Below are positions 1 through 64,000 of a DNA stretch of 64,000 bases, piece after piece. The translations under genes were made by a program, and so were the position numbers. Every line of letters begins with the position of its first letter. Position 1 is the stretch's first letter. The notes beneath the pieces were generated by a model. The model searched no databases. It had not been told where the DNA came from and saw nothing but the letters and a program-made list of their open reading frames with translations. The stretch is from Agelas oroides (lineage: Eukaryota; Porifera; Demospongiae; Agelasida; Agelasidae): the NCBI GenBank assembly GCA_949130485.1, contig OX422200.1, positions 5,130,274-5,194,273 of the forward strand, given 5' to 3'.

Positions 1-435
1 TCAACGAACCACATCTCCCTTATAAAACAGGCCTAGATGTTATGCAAAGTCACCCACTGCGCAGGACGCGTTTCGGCCAATACCAGGCCTCATCAGCTGC
101 GCTGGGGTGACCGGGAGATGGGGACTGCTATCTCATGCACAGAATGCAGTCAGGTGGCTGGCCTTATTCAAAAGTCGGTAGAGACTCCTCGAAAGCACCG
201 TCTCTTCGTGCAGCTGTTCTTCGTGCAGCTGTCTTTCGTTCGAAGATCTTACGTAGCGATTGATCGTCACGTGTTATCGATGCATGCGTGCGCGCGTGCG
301 CATACAGAGGCACTGGAGGTACCAGAAGTATTGTTAATAAGGCACAAGGCAAACAGTGTAAGGCAAACAGTGCGTGTTTAAAGGCTGTGTGTGCATAAAT
401 GTGCCAAGCCAAGTAAACTGCATGTTCAGGCTGCG
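1..435. other. no recognised gene (left edge)
   Basis: I see no gene that I can support here. Short frames exist on both strands but none resembles a known family. The block lies downstream of the Penelope-like reverse transcriptase fragment in that element's orientation, so part of it may be the element's 3' tail. That is inference only. Confidence 0.3.
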
Positions 436-1470
436 TTAAACAGTAGCTATGGCAATGCATTCAGTAATAATGTTTTTCAGGCACCTCCCGTACTTCTGTA
501 AAGTCCTGGGGTAGCGATGCACAAAGGTCTTGTAGGTGCTACAGAGTTTTTGGTATACGTATCCCTGTCTAAGTAATCTGGTTGTGAGTAGTTTAGATCT
601 GTAAACAAAATCTTGGTAATTACAACATATCCTCAAATATCGAACTAACTGTGAAATTACTACTCCGTATGCTGGTTTTGAGGGTATGTTGCTATCCATG
701 TGTGGAAAATTGACTATTGAAAAGTTGAAGGCATCCCTCTTATCATACAAGTCTGTGCAAAACTTACCATTCAGGACATTAATGTTAAGATCCAGGTAGG
801 AACAGCTGTCATGGCTCTCTGTAGTTTTCTTAAGCTCTAATTCTGGGGGGTAAATTTGGCCTATGCATGCTTGAAAATCAGGGTTGTTAAGTGTAAGCAA
901 GTCATCAATATATCTGCAAGTATTACTAAATTTAGCTGCTACAGAGAGGTCAGTCCGGATTAGGGATTTCATAAACTCAAATTCATAGGAGAAAAGAACT
1001 AGATCCGCAACTAATGGAGCACAATCAGTACCCATAGGGATGCCAATTGTTTGTTGGTAGACAGCTGATCCTATCTGGATGTATATGTTATCTATCAAGA
1101 AATTGAACATCTCAACCAACTGGTTCACCGTTAAGTTACGGGTATTAGCTACAGGTCTGGAAGTCCAGTAAGCATAATCTTTTCCTAAGGCCATGTGGGA
1201 GGCATCTCTAGTATTGTATGCATTTCTAATTAACTCTTCCATGCGTGTTTTGAGCTGACTATGGGGGATGTTAGTATAGAGTGTACTGAAATCAAAGCTA
1301 TCCAATGCTCTTGCATGTCTCAACTTTTCTAGGGTGTTAGTCACTTCAGTGGAGTTGTTAATGACCCAAAAGCAGTTTACCCCGGTTCTTCTTTCTATAC
1401 TATTGCAATATTCCTTGTAATGTTTAAGTATCAGCTGGAGACAGTGGGTAAGCAGCTTAGATTCATGCAC
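436..1470 (-). mobile_element. Penelope-like element reverse transcriptase, 5'-truncated
   Basis: This open frame of 344 codons encodes the palm and C-terminal part of a reverse transcriptase. The first catalytic block is visible as FDFSTLYTNIPH (about residues 57-68), followed by a GIPMGTDCAP block (about 144-153) and the YIDDLL catalytic box (about 188-193). This combination is typical of Penelope-like elements, which use target-primed reverse transcription. The N-terminal fingers region is missing upstream, and no GIY-YIG endonuclease domain is seen after the C-terminus. The copy is therefore truncated, although the remaining frame has no stop codon. It lies downstream of the kinase exon at 2800-2951 in the same orientation, probably inside a kinase intron. 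Assignment to a Penelope subclade is not possible by eye. A non-LTR reverse transcriptase is less likely because of the GIPMGT and YTNIPH signatures. Confidence 0.75.
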
Positions 1471-2448
1471 ATCCTAGCTCAAGAATGGTTTTGCATTAAT
1501 TTAACACTTTGCATGCGGAATTAAATTTATGTCTGAGGTCAAAGTCACAAGCATTGCTTAGCAAGCCCTAGGCCTTGCCAGCAGCCTGATTTGCATAGAT
1601 AGTATGTAACTAGGCTGTACTACTTTATCTAAGCAGCTGATCACTGCTAGGTAAGCGACTTGTAGCTGTTTGAAGCCATTATCTGTAGCTGTAAATTGTA
1701 GCTTACCAGGAATTTGAAATGGTGCCAATTTTCTCCTTTGTTACTTACAGCTCTGACGAACTAAGCCCTTTTCCAAGTTATTTGAAGCTAGTACTCTTGC
1801 CTTCTGTGAAATCTGGAAGCCGCTTGTTCCCTATGTTAAAAAAAGCTTCACATTTGGCGGCACTTCTCAATTTCTCGAACGATCACGATCTAGCACCACC
1901 CCTTCCTGCCTTCCCCACGGGTGATATAAGTAGAAAGGTGTGGTCTACACTTATTACTAACCAACAGGCAGGGGATTTACTCTAAAAGCTCGCTTGGCTT
2001 CGCTACTTACCGCGTAAGCTCTCCCATGCCAATATATTAGCACTTCACATCCTAAGGTGTTACGACATGTCACCAGGGACGTACATAACTTTTTTGTATC
2101 TGGGGGGCAAACTTATTAGCTGAAGTAGAGAACATGGCCGCCCTGCAGCCCTTCACTATAGGGAAAAGTCTGGGGTGCATGCTCCCCAGGAAATTTTGGT
2201 AATTTTAGGTGTCCTAAGGCGCATTCTGTTACATTCTGAGGCATATAGAAAACACACTTAGCTTCTTGAGCAGAAGCTCATTGTTATATGCTTATCTCTT
2301 GCTGAGCTACTGGAACTGGAAACCATTTCCATCGGCTGGGGCCTATATCTAGCACAATGCATGCAAGCAGAACACACAGCTAACTGGTCATGTGACAGTG
2401 TGCATTATTTGGGATTTGAAAGTCACTGCCTAGTTGGCAGTCACTGAC
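1471..2448. other. repeat-rich spacer
   Basis: No gene is recognised. The stretch around 2080-2250 contains a GGGG..CATGCTCCCC..AAATTTT motif that also occurs inside the hAT-type MITE at 23117-23502 (near 23190). It is therefore probably the remains of a related element. The rest is A/T-rich sequence in which I see nothing. Confidence 0.3.
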
Positions 2449-2555
2449 AGTCTCACAAGCCAGACCAAATCAACCCAAGCGTGGATCACTTTCAGTATTA
2501 TGCACAGTGCACACGATCCGTGCTTGGGTTGGTGGGTCTGGTTTGCGAGACTAGT
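2449..2555. mobile_element. foldback element, TAGTCTCG-type ends
   Basis: The two halves are inverted copies of about 40 bp: CAGTCTCACAAGCCAGACC on the left and GGTCTGGTTTGCGAGACTA on the right, with AACCCAAGC/GCTTGGGTT further in. It belongs to the same terminal family as elements at 6683, 19147, 24170, 24462 and 58054. No transposase is encoded. A clean target duplication is not visible here. Confidence 0.6.
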
Positions 2556-2799
2556 GAAGATTAACAGAGCAGGGCAGCGGTAAGCACGCTCAGTGAGTGA
2601 ATGCAAATAAGTCAAGTTCTCTGGGGGGAGGAAGTTGCCCCCTTTGCCTCTATTGCTAAGAACAGCCCTGGTCACTGATACTCTGATCATGTACTATGTT
2701 TCACTGGTAGACTGTTGATGAGAATGATTCCCTAAATTGACAATGTCTATTCCCATTCTGCTAACTACAAAAACAGAACTATTGTGTAAGTGTACATAC

Positions 2800-2951
2800 C
2801 TCTCTTTCATCAATGTCGTTCAGTTTCTTGATGGCTACCACTTTGTCCCTTGACTTCCATCTTCCTGAATGTACTGTACTAGTCCCTCCTTCCCCCAATT
2901 TTCCCAAGAATTCCAAGTCACGGAAGTCAATGACAGCCAGCACATGTGACT
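2800..2951 (-). CDS. protein kinase exon (TKL/MAP3K20-like), partial gene
   Basis: One exon with an acceptor (ATTATTAG) before 2951 and a GTATGT donor after 2800. It reads S-H-V-L-A-V-I-D-F-R-D-L-E-F-L and then the glycine loop GEGGTSTVHSG, followed by VAIKKL with the ATP-anchoring lysine, and ends at a codon boundary (DIDERE). This is kinase subdomains I-II. The spacing and the WKSRDKVVAIKKL segment resemble tyrosine-kinase-like serine/threonine kinases such as MAP3K20 (ZAK). The subfamily call is inference from about 50 residues. The glycine loop lacks the usual aromatic residue after its second glycine (GEGGTS). I could not find flanking exons; the next downstream exon probably lies beyond position 1, past the Penelope-like insertion. 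The gene lies 3' of the ferlin in the same orientation. Confidence 0.72.
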
Positions 2952-4202
2952 CTAATAATAATGAAAAGCAATGAAAAGGGAAGTAGTCTACAACTTAGAA
3001 GCTAAAAAAGATATTTTCCTGACTTTACAAATCCTACAAGAGACTCTGTACTACTTGAGGTTAGTTAGTTGCTTAGTGAATTCTTCTGGTCACAATGAAA
3101 CTTAAGTTAAAGTAAGTACTAGCAGAGGCAGGCCTTGGTAAGTTCATGTGACCAATGTACTATGCCAACTTCCATAACAATTCATTACTTTCAATACTCT
3201 GGGTAATCATACTTGGATGTCTGAACACAAACACTGAGTGCTCACACTACTCAATTGCTTCACATGCTCAGTGACTCAGAATGCCAGAGAACAATGGGCA
3301 CACATTCATATGGATGCTGTCTGTGCCAAATAGTCATCAATTAGGACACATTACATATGCCACATACATGTGATTCTAAATGCACACGAGAGGTACATTT
3401 AACATCATTCCAAACATGCTATGTGAGGTACTATCGGATGACCAACTCTTGACAATCTTGGGTGGGTTTTAACACAGTAAAGGCCAGACTATTCTATGTC
3501 ATTGCAGCCTTTACTAATGAATGAAGGGCAGGAAACCTTTCCTGTTCACTCCGTTTATATAGCTATGGAAGGTGGTATACAGTTCCAAAGAGCGCCATTA
3601 CAACAGCACAATATACCCCAGGCAAAAATGATCAAAACGCAGAGTGTACTAAGCATGATCTGAGAACCAAATGGTTGTAGTTGTACCAACCAGCTAAGAA
3701 TTTGGAATTTCCAGAAAGCAATGGTTCCAGAATCTGAATTTCACCCTACAGTAGGTTAGCTAGTTCAATGGCTAAAAGACTAGTATTGTCAAAGGAGTAG
3801 CATGTCGAGTGGGGGAGCACCAACACCGAGTGGCACATCGATGTTCATTATGTGAAAATTTCCACACATACATAAAGTGTGAAGTTAAAACATAATGGGA
3901 TGTGGGGATGGGGCATTTATGGCTTAAATGGGTGGGTCATCTATGGCTCAAATGGGTGGGGCAGTTATGGCAAAGTGAGCTATTGTTTTTTTTGGGAGAT
4001 ATGCTCAAAAAAAAAACACTGGTCTTCAGGGGAGTACCCTTTCCGGTCATCGCATGACCACGGGTTTTGGTCCCTTTGAACTCCCGACCCGTGGCCTACT
4101 ACAGAAAGGGCAGGACCAGTAGTAAGTCAAGTGTGATAGAGCCTCACACTCATAATGTTAATATGAGTGAGCCTCAGACCCGTAGCATACTTTATTGTTC
4201 AT
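2952..4202. other. non-coding spacer
   Basis: No gene is recognised. A short imperfect tandem stretch (about 3895-3980, repeats of GGGTGGG plus TATGGC) is the only obvious structure. The kinase gene's upstream exons and the ferlin's terminal exon could both lie in this general interval, but I could not find either. Confidence 0.3.
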
Positions 4203-4272
4203 GGTTACTATAGGTGCATGCCTATAGTAACCAACAAAGATCACTGTGTGCCACACACAGTGATCTTTGTTG
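4203..4272. repeat. two adjacent perfect hairpins
   Basis: Hairpin 1 has arms GGTTACTATAGG (4203-4214) and CCTATAGTAACC (4221-4232) around a 6-base loop. Hairpin 2 has 19-base arms (4232-4250 and 4254-4272, beginning CAACAAAGATCACTG) around a 3-base loop, and shares one base with hairpin 1. Perfect pairing suggests recent origin or maintenance, perhaps as ends of a foldback element. Confidence 0.8.
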
Positions 4273-4965
4273 GGAGTAAGACATTCATTAGTTGGTACTT
4301 ACCTGTACTATCCTGCAACACTTTCATCTATAGAAAATGAAGATAGAAGATTTGTCATTAAGGTTACCAAGTTGGAAACCAATGAAATGCATGCAGACGC
4401 CAGTTGTTCACATAAACAATTATAGTTCAATAATGATTTATAGCAGAAGCTGAACGAACGTGCACCCCCAAACTCACCAGGCGATGCTCGAGGCCTTGCC
4501 GTATTTCGAAGGCAGATCGCCAAATATAAGGCAAGGAAAGCGTTTCTTCTGTGTTTTGGTGTGTTGTATTGGTAGTGCAGTGTATTTAGCAGGGTGGCTA
4601 AGGCTATATATTAGCTGTTGTGTAATTATGTGATGTAATCCGGAAGATAGTTTAAGTATGTGAGTTTTATACTCAGTAGTCAGTTCATCAGAAATGTTAT
4701 GTTGAGTCGTGTACCTGCTGTTTTGCCGATAATGTTTTGACTAAGAATAACGGTCAGTTAACCACACTAGCCCACAGCGGCGTTACAATTGTATACTACA
4801 CTATGGCAGCTAAAAGTTACCAACAGGTTTACTTTAGCCTTATGAACATGACTTGTATGTGTTGTTTCATTTACACACTCAAACAACTGAAAATGAAATT
4901 CTGTTACTTTGTATCAACTGTTAGTACCAAAACACCTTCGTAGTTGTTGCCAAGTATGCATACCT

Positions 4966-5618
4966 TGGTCTCACTCCCAGGCTCTCCCAACGCAGCAAAA
5001 AGGAAAGGGGAGAGCCTGGTAAAATTTATCACGTGAGAAACGTCATAGAGAGAACTTAATTACATGTGGGTGAACAAATGAACTCGCCCATGCTTTAAAG
5101 GCGAACTATACTCATTCAGTTGTGAAAGCAGCTTGTGGCCGACAGAACAGGACTAGAGGGCACTACGCTACATCACCTGGCAGTATGGCAAGCTATGGTG
5201 AGCGTACACAGACCCGTACATTCAAAAATCACGCTAACTTGCTCACTTACCTGGCAAACTCATTGCTGTACACCTTGGAAAATGGCATCCAAGGCAATAT
5301 TAAACACCAGGGTGGCCCTTTTCCAGGCTTTGCTCAAGCCTTCTCTGCGCTTATTGTTCAAAAAACTGCCAGAATGGGCTCCTAGCAAAACATTGCTATG
5401 TGTACTGTTCTCATTAACCTTTTTGCTATGTGATTGCTCAAACAATAGTCCTACGTTGTGTGTACTGTTGATTGTGCAACTATGTGTGTGGGCACATCAA
5501 TGATCCGCCTACACTCAATTAAGTCCTCTCTACCTTCTCTCTCACTCACGTGATAAATTATTCCAGGCCCTCTCCCACTGCAAGTGACGGAAGGTTGGGT
5601 GGGGCCTGGGAACGAGGC
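4966..5618. mobile_element. non-autonomous foldback element with 11-bp target duplication
   Basis: The element is flanked by the direct repeat TATGCATACCT at 4955-4965 and 5619-5629. Its ends are inverted relatives: TGGTCTCACTCCCAGGCTCT on the left and GCCTGGGAACGAGGC on the right, with TTTATCACGTGA / TCACGTGATAAAT repeated in inverse further in. No transposase is present; the short frames inside (5122-5503) look incidental. The 25200-25290 interval carries a partial relative. The long duplication would fit Mutator-like or a related superfamily, but this is inference. Confidence 0.75.
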
Positions 5619-5629
5619 TATGCATACCT

Positions 5630-6682
5630 CTTGTTGACATTCAGTAGTATGCTTCTGTTGAGCACTGTATAATGATTCTCGTTGTACTAAAGATGTCTAC
5701 TCTGAATCATCGATATACCCAATGTGATGTGGTACCCAAACCAAGAACTACATGAGATTCTCCTCGACTACAGGACTAAAATTTACTTACCTGTCTGACC
5801 TTGTTTTACCCACCAGAAAATGCAGACAGCTGAGCTGAAAATTTTACAGGAGTTTTGATGCATGACTACTGGCTAGACTTTTAGGTTGTGAACTGCATCC
5901 TTGTATGAGCCAACTAAGCACTTCTCTGCTTCCTTGTCGATTTAACATATCTAAGGCTCAGAGGAAGACTCTGGTGAAAAAATTGTCTACTAATTGCATA
6001 GACTTTTCATTTACCAGCTTCAATCCCTCAGAGTGGACTTCTAAAATTGTTGTGCTGCACATGTACGCTCAAATCTAGCAGCCTTGAAGGTACACTTTTT
6101 CTGATGCTCTTGCAAATGGATCTATTATAACAAAGTGGTTAGCGTTATGAGTGGGAAATCATGTACAGGTTCAGCATGGCAGTATAGAACAGGTGCACAC
6201 AAATGTCTAACAATGCTCAGGTGGTATGTGGCTTTGCTGATTAAAATGATCATTAAACAAGATCATGCTGCTGTCAGCTTGTCACCTACTCCTGCCTGCC
6301 ATTCTTGAGTCTTGGTCTGTTTCAGCAGGTATATTCAGTCATGGCAATTGCAAAAGGTATATACGCTTTTAGAGAAATTATGTACGTACATGTGAGACTA
6401 TGCAATAACTGTAGATACCATACCTCTGTTTCATTACTGCCGTGGCTACAAACAAGAGAAAATACAATGTCTATCAAATACTTATTCATGCCTCTCTATA
6501 ACAACTTCACACTTAATTAGCACATAAATGGTGTCAGTAAATAAAAAAATGCGGCTACCAGACATAGTATTTGTAAGATAATGTGGACACTGTCTTTGCA
6601 TAACTAAGTATCAAGGTGGCTTAATTACTTCTCATGCATACAAGTGCCGAGTATTGGTGGTCCGAACACTGATCACTTACTG
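5630..6682. other. non-coding spacer
   Basis: Nothing is recognised. I looked here for the ferlin membrane-anchor exon on the minus strand and saw no hydrophobic stretch following an aromatic/basic segment with a usable acceptor. Confidence 0.3.
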
Positions 6683-7106
6683 TAGTCTCGCAAAAGAGCG
6701 CCCATCCCCTACTTTTGGCCCAATTTCCTGTTAGGGTCAAAGTTCACTTTAATGAGCACCGACCCTAAGGTAAGAAACTTTGTGTTACACTTTACCAAAG
6801 AATATTACAAGGTGGGTTAGCACAGAAGGAGTACGTACCTAATCCAGTCGCACTCACTAGCTACACCACACTCATGGTGGCATGTTGCTGTTTAGAGTGT
6901 TGCATGTTGTCAGGACTTGAGCTTTCAAGGCAGGCGGCTCTGTTGTATGCTATTGTTTGTCTAATACTACAGCAAATTCGAGGGTAAGGGGTTGCTGTAA
7001 GCATACATGAGTGCTCTTTTGTGTGTTAAATGCGGAAAGAGCACCCACCATCCTCTTTGGTAGGCTTGTAAGGTGCTCTGTCCATGGGCAGTCTTTTGCG
7101 AGACTA
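6683..7106. mobile_element. foldback element, TAGTCTCGCAAAAGA ends
   Basis: Inverted terminal sequences TAGTCTCGCAAAAGAGCGCC (left) and its imperfect complement ending CTTTTGCGAGACTA (right) bound a 424-bp unit. There are further inverted matches such as AGAGCGCCCA and AAGAGCACCCACC inside. No coding capacity is visible. Confidence 0.65.
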
Positions 7107-7229
7107 CAGTCATAACATCAGCAAATAACAATTGTGATAGGATTTTAGAAAAGGGACAATTTCGTGCAAGTTGTCAGTACAAGCCAAAATAGTCATGTGG
7201 GTCACACTGTATAACAGGAAATTTTCGTT

Positions 7230-7900
7230 ACACCCCAAGTGGAAAGTAATGTTGAGAAAAGCCACAAAAGTGTACGTGTATGCCCAATGCTTAAGCCTGT
7301 CTTTCCAAGCCTGAGAGGACTTACTGAAGTTTGACACCACAGCTTGATACAGTTATCATTCAAGTTAAAGCACTAAGGCTGAGAGGTAATCCACGGAGAC
7401 TATACAGGGCCAAACATTTGTGATTTTACAGTGCCCCAACTAGCTATCTTAACATGAAGGCACTTACATTTGCTGAAGATGAGAATATGCAAATTTTTTT
7501 AACCACTGCAAACCTGAGTTATGATCAGAAATGCTCACACTTCAGTGAGCACACAAACTTCATCGTGACTTGCAGCTCTAGAGCCTTGTATAAAGGCTAA
7601 GGTAGGTACATTGTTAACAAGATAGATCTATTAGCTACAACTTTCTGGTAGCAGACTACTGATACAGCACAGCCACACTGGGCTACAAGTCACCTTGACA
7701 CTTCAGTGAAGTGTGCACTTAGCTACTGACTTGCTGCATTACAGCACATCCCATGCCTCCACAGTGCTTTTGATGGCAACGGCGCTTCTTTACAACACCA
7801 AACGACGTCTCTCAATAGGCTTCGCGCGGTGTTCTTAGCTCTTACACAACTCAGATACAGATACACAATAGTAGCATAGCCATCTTCTGCCCAGCAAGTT
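7230..7900. repeat. dispersed repeat, copy A
   Basis: This interval is closely related to 24226-25200 in the same orientation. Shared landmarks include AATGTTGAGAAAAGC, AGTTATCATT, GCACTTAGCTACTG, TGATGGCAACGGCGCTTCTT and TGGTGTTCTTAGCTC-like segments. Copy B carries an extra foldback insertion (24462-24725) that copy A lacks. The short frames in copy A have no recognisable product. The element class is unknown. Confidence 0.75.
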
Positions 7901-8318
7901 GGCTGCCTTTGTATCATCTCGCCTCTACATGGCTTCAATTACCAATTAGTACCCACTGTAGGTCATAGACATACAGTGTTCATGCAATAGCAACACTTCA
8001 TTCACTCTACATGCAATGGCTATGCTTATTGCTAGAAGCTGAATTGTGCACCTAACTCCAATTCCCTGTTCCCTGTTCCACTTTTGCCGTAATCTAGCCA
8101 GGCTTCCACACTATGTGTAGCTAGTGGGTTAGCGTAATGACTTATTTATGGTAGGACAAGCTGATTTGTCCACCTGCATCAAGCCACTGCATTCAAGCTA
8201 CCTGCATTCAAGTCACCGTTTTCTTTCCACTTGGGGTGCGGTTAGCCTTCAAAAATATATAAATATATGCTTCAATAAATTGTAAAATTGACATTATATT
8301 AATAAATCAATTTCTCAC
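7901..8318. other. spacer 3' of last ferlin exon seen
   Basis: By homology the ferlin transmembrane exon should lie on the minus strand somewhere below 8318. I see no hydrophobic frame with an acceptor in this stretch, which includes A/T-rich sequence near 8250-8310. Confidence 0.3.
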
Positions 8319-63170
<54,852 letters not shown>

Positions 63171-64000
63171 CTGGAGGAGAAAACAACTGTAATCAGAAAT
63201 TGCTTGAGTTAAAAAAAAAGGCACTATAACTTTAATTTGTTAAAACAGTTCTGCGGAGACAGATAGCAGCAAACATTGCAACACACGGCATGCACAAAGC
63301 AGACAAGCTGATGCCAGACAGCCAGAGAGTGCAATTTGAAGCAAGCACAACCCTCAGCAATGAACACATGAATGTATGCAGCAGCCAGATATACAAGCAC
63401 TCATGTCTTGGGGTGTTCCTCATTTCAGGAGTACAAGGTATCAATACTTCAGGGGTGAGGAGCTCCACCATGTAATTTGACATTGTGCTGTTCATAGAGT
63501 CAATTAGCCCACATATTCCAGATTTTTTGGTATTAGCTGTTCTGTCTAAAGAACAGCCAAACCCAATTCACAGGCTTTTCCACCCCTCAATTTTTACAAC
63601 ATGGAAAAATAAAGGGAAGACCTGAAGATTTGATCACGAAAGTGAGAGACCTTTCTTGCCGTCTCTCTCCAAGGATTTGGAATCTTGCACATTCACAAAG
63701 CAAGAAAACCGGTCATTGGTCAGGGCAAAGAACGCATGCACAAAGTGTTACATCAGTGTCAGGGACTTCCCCTCCCCCTTCCCTTCCAGGAATGAAGGAT
63801 CCAGAGGACATTTTCACCGTGCTGACACTAAACGTGAGCTTGCTTAAATGTTACCACTCATGGCAGGCTACTAACCTACCAAGCGTACAGCACACGCCCG
63901 GACCGGCCATTCGTTAACCTGGTTTAACCAGAGGGGGTTAACCCTTTAACCACCGATGACGCATTTTGGTGTTGTCTGACTTTGGTCGCATGTTATCAGT
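63171..64000. other. non-coding sequence at right edge
   Basis: This would be ferlin intron or 5' region; no C2A exon was recognised. A GGTTTAACCAGAGGGGGTTAACCC palindromic stretch (63919-63945) may be another element terminus. Confidence 0.3.

Noticed and set aside
5122-5503. Two overlapping frames of 87 and 122 codons
   Set aside because: They lie inside a non-autonomous foldback element with no recognisable motif.
7110-7340. Possible ferlin transmembrane exon on the minus strand
   Set aside because: The frame has hydrophobic residues but lies in a dispersed repeat (also at 24226-25200), lacks the expected aromatic/basic lead-in and has no matching acceptor phase.

Overview
This window is animal nuclear DNA. 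Coding exons are short, bounded by GT/AG splice sites, and buried in introns full of transposable elements, minisatellites and CA/GT microsatellites. The main host gene is a type I ferlin of the dysferlin/myoferlin kind. A sponge or another early-branching marine invertebrate is my best guess for the host. That guess rests on transposon-linked reading frames (the MPPTKVCPKC zinc-finger-like frame at 26365, a RecQ-like fragment, DIRS and Penelope-like elements) that I recall from sponge and cnidarian genomes. I could not verify this by search.

Host genes. The ferlin occupies most of the window on the minus strand. I placed 43 exons between 63170 (5' side) and 8319 (3' side), about 5.25 kb of coding sequence (about 1,750 codons). 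Reading phase agrees at every junction except four: exons 1/2, 7/8, 17/18 and 19/20. Those mark exons I could not find. Domain order is end of C2A, C2B, FerI, C2C, FerA, FerB, DysF, C2D, C2E, C2F, C2G. The start of C2A is off the right edge or unseen, and the C-terminal membrane-anchor exon was not found. Downstream on the same strand (2800-2951) is one exon of a second host gene, a TKL/MAP3K20-like protein kinase (glycine loop and catalytic lysine).

Mobile DNA, left to right: a Penelope-like reverse transcriptase fragment (436-1470); many foldback elements ending in TAGYCTYG with 8-11 bp target duplications; a TA-flanked MITE (10633-10943); paired inverted copies of one element (11620-12060, 20820-21220); a tRNA-derived SINE head (19672); a hAT-type MITE inside a 67-bp minisatellite (23117-23502); a RecQ-like helicase fragment broken in its Walker A motif and a TIR-like element beside it (25692-27061); a 1.9-kb purine-only minisatellite (28820-30716); a large unclassified multidomain ORF family broken by two MITEs (33-42 kb); a nested DNA-transposon block (44065-48253); a Gypsy-like gag fragment (56051-56347); and a decayed DIRS tyrosine-recombinase retrotransposon (59430-62338).

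The most notable element is the innermost transposon at 44936-47712. It has perfect 23-bp inverted repeats, TA target duplications and an apparently intact three-exon pogo/Tigger-like transposase ending in a PHD finger. It sits antisense within a ferlin intron. The most notable gene-level pattern is that many ferlin splice sites directly abut or are built from CA/GT repeats.
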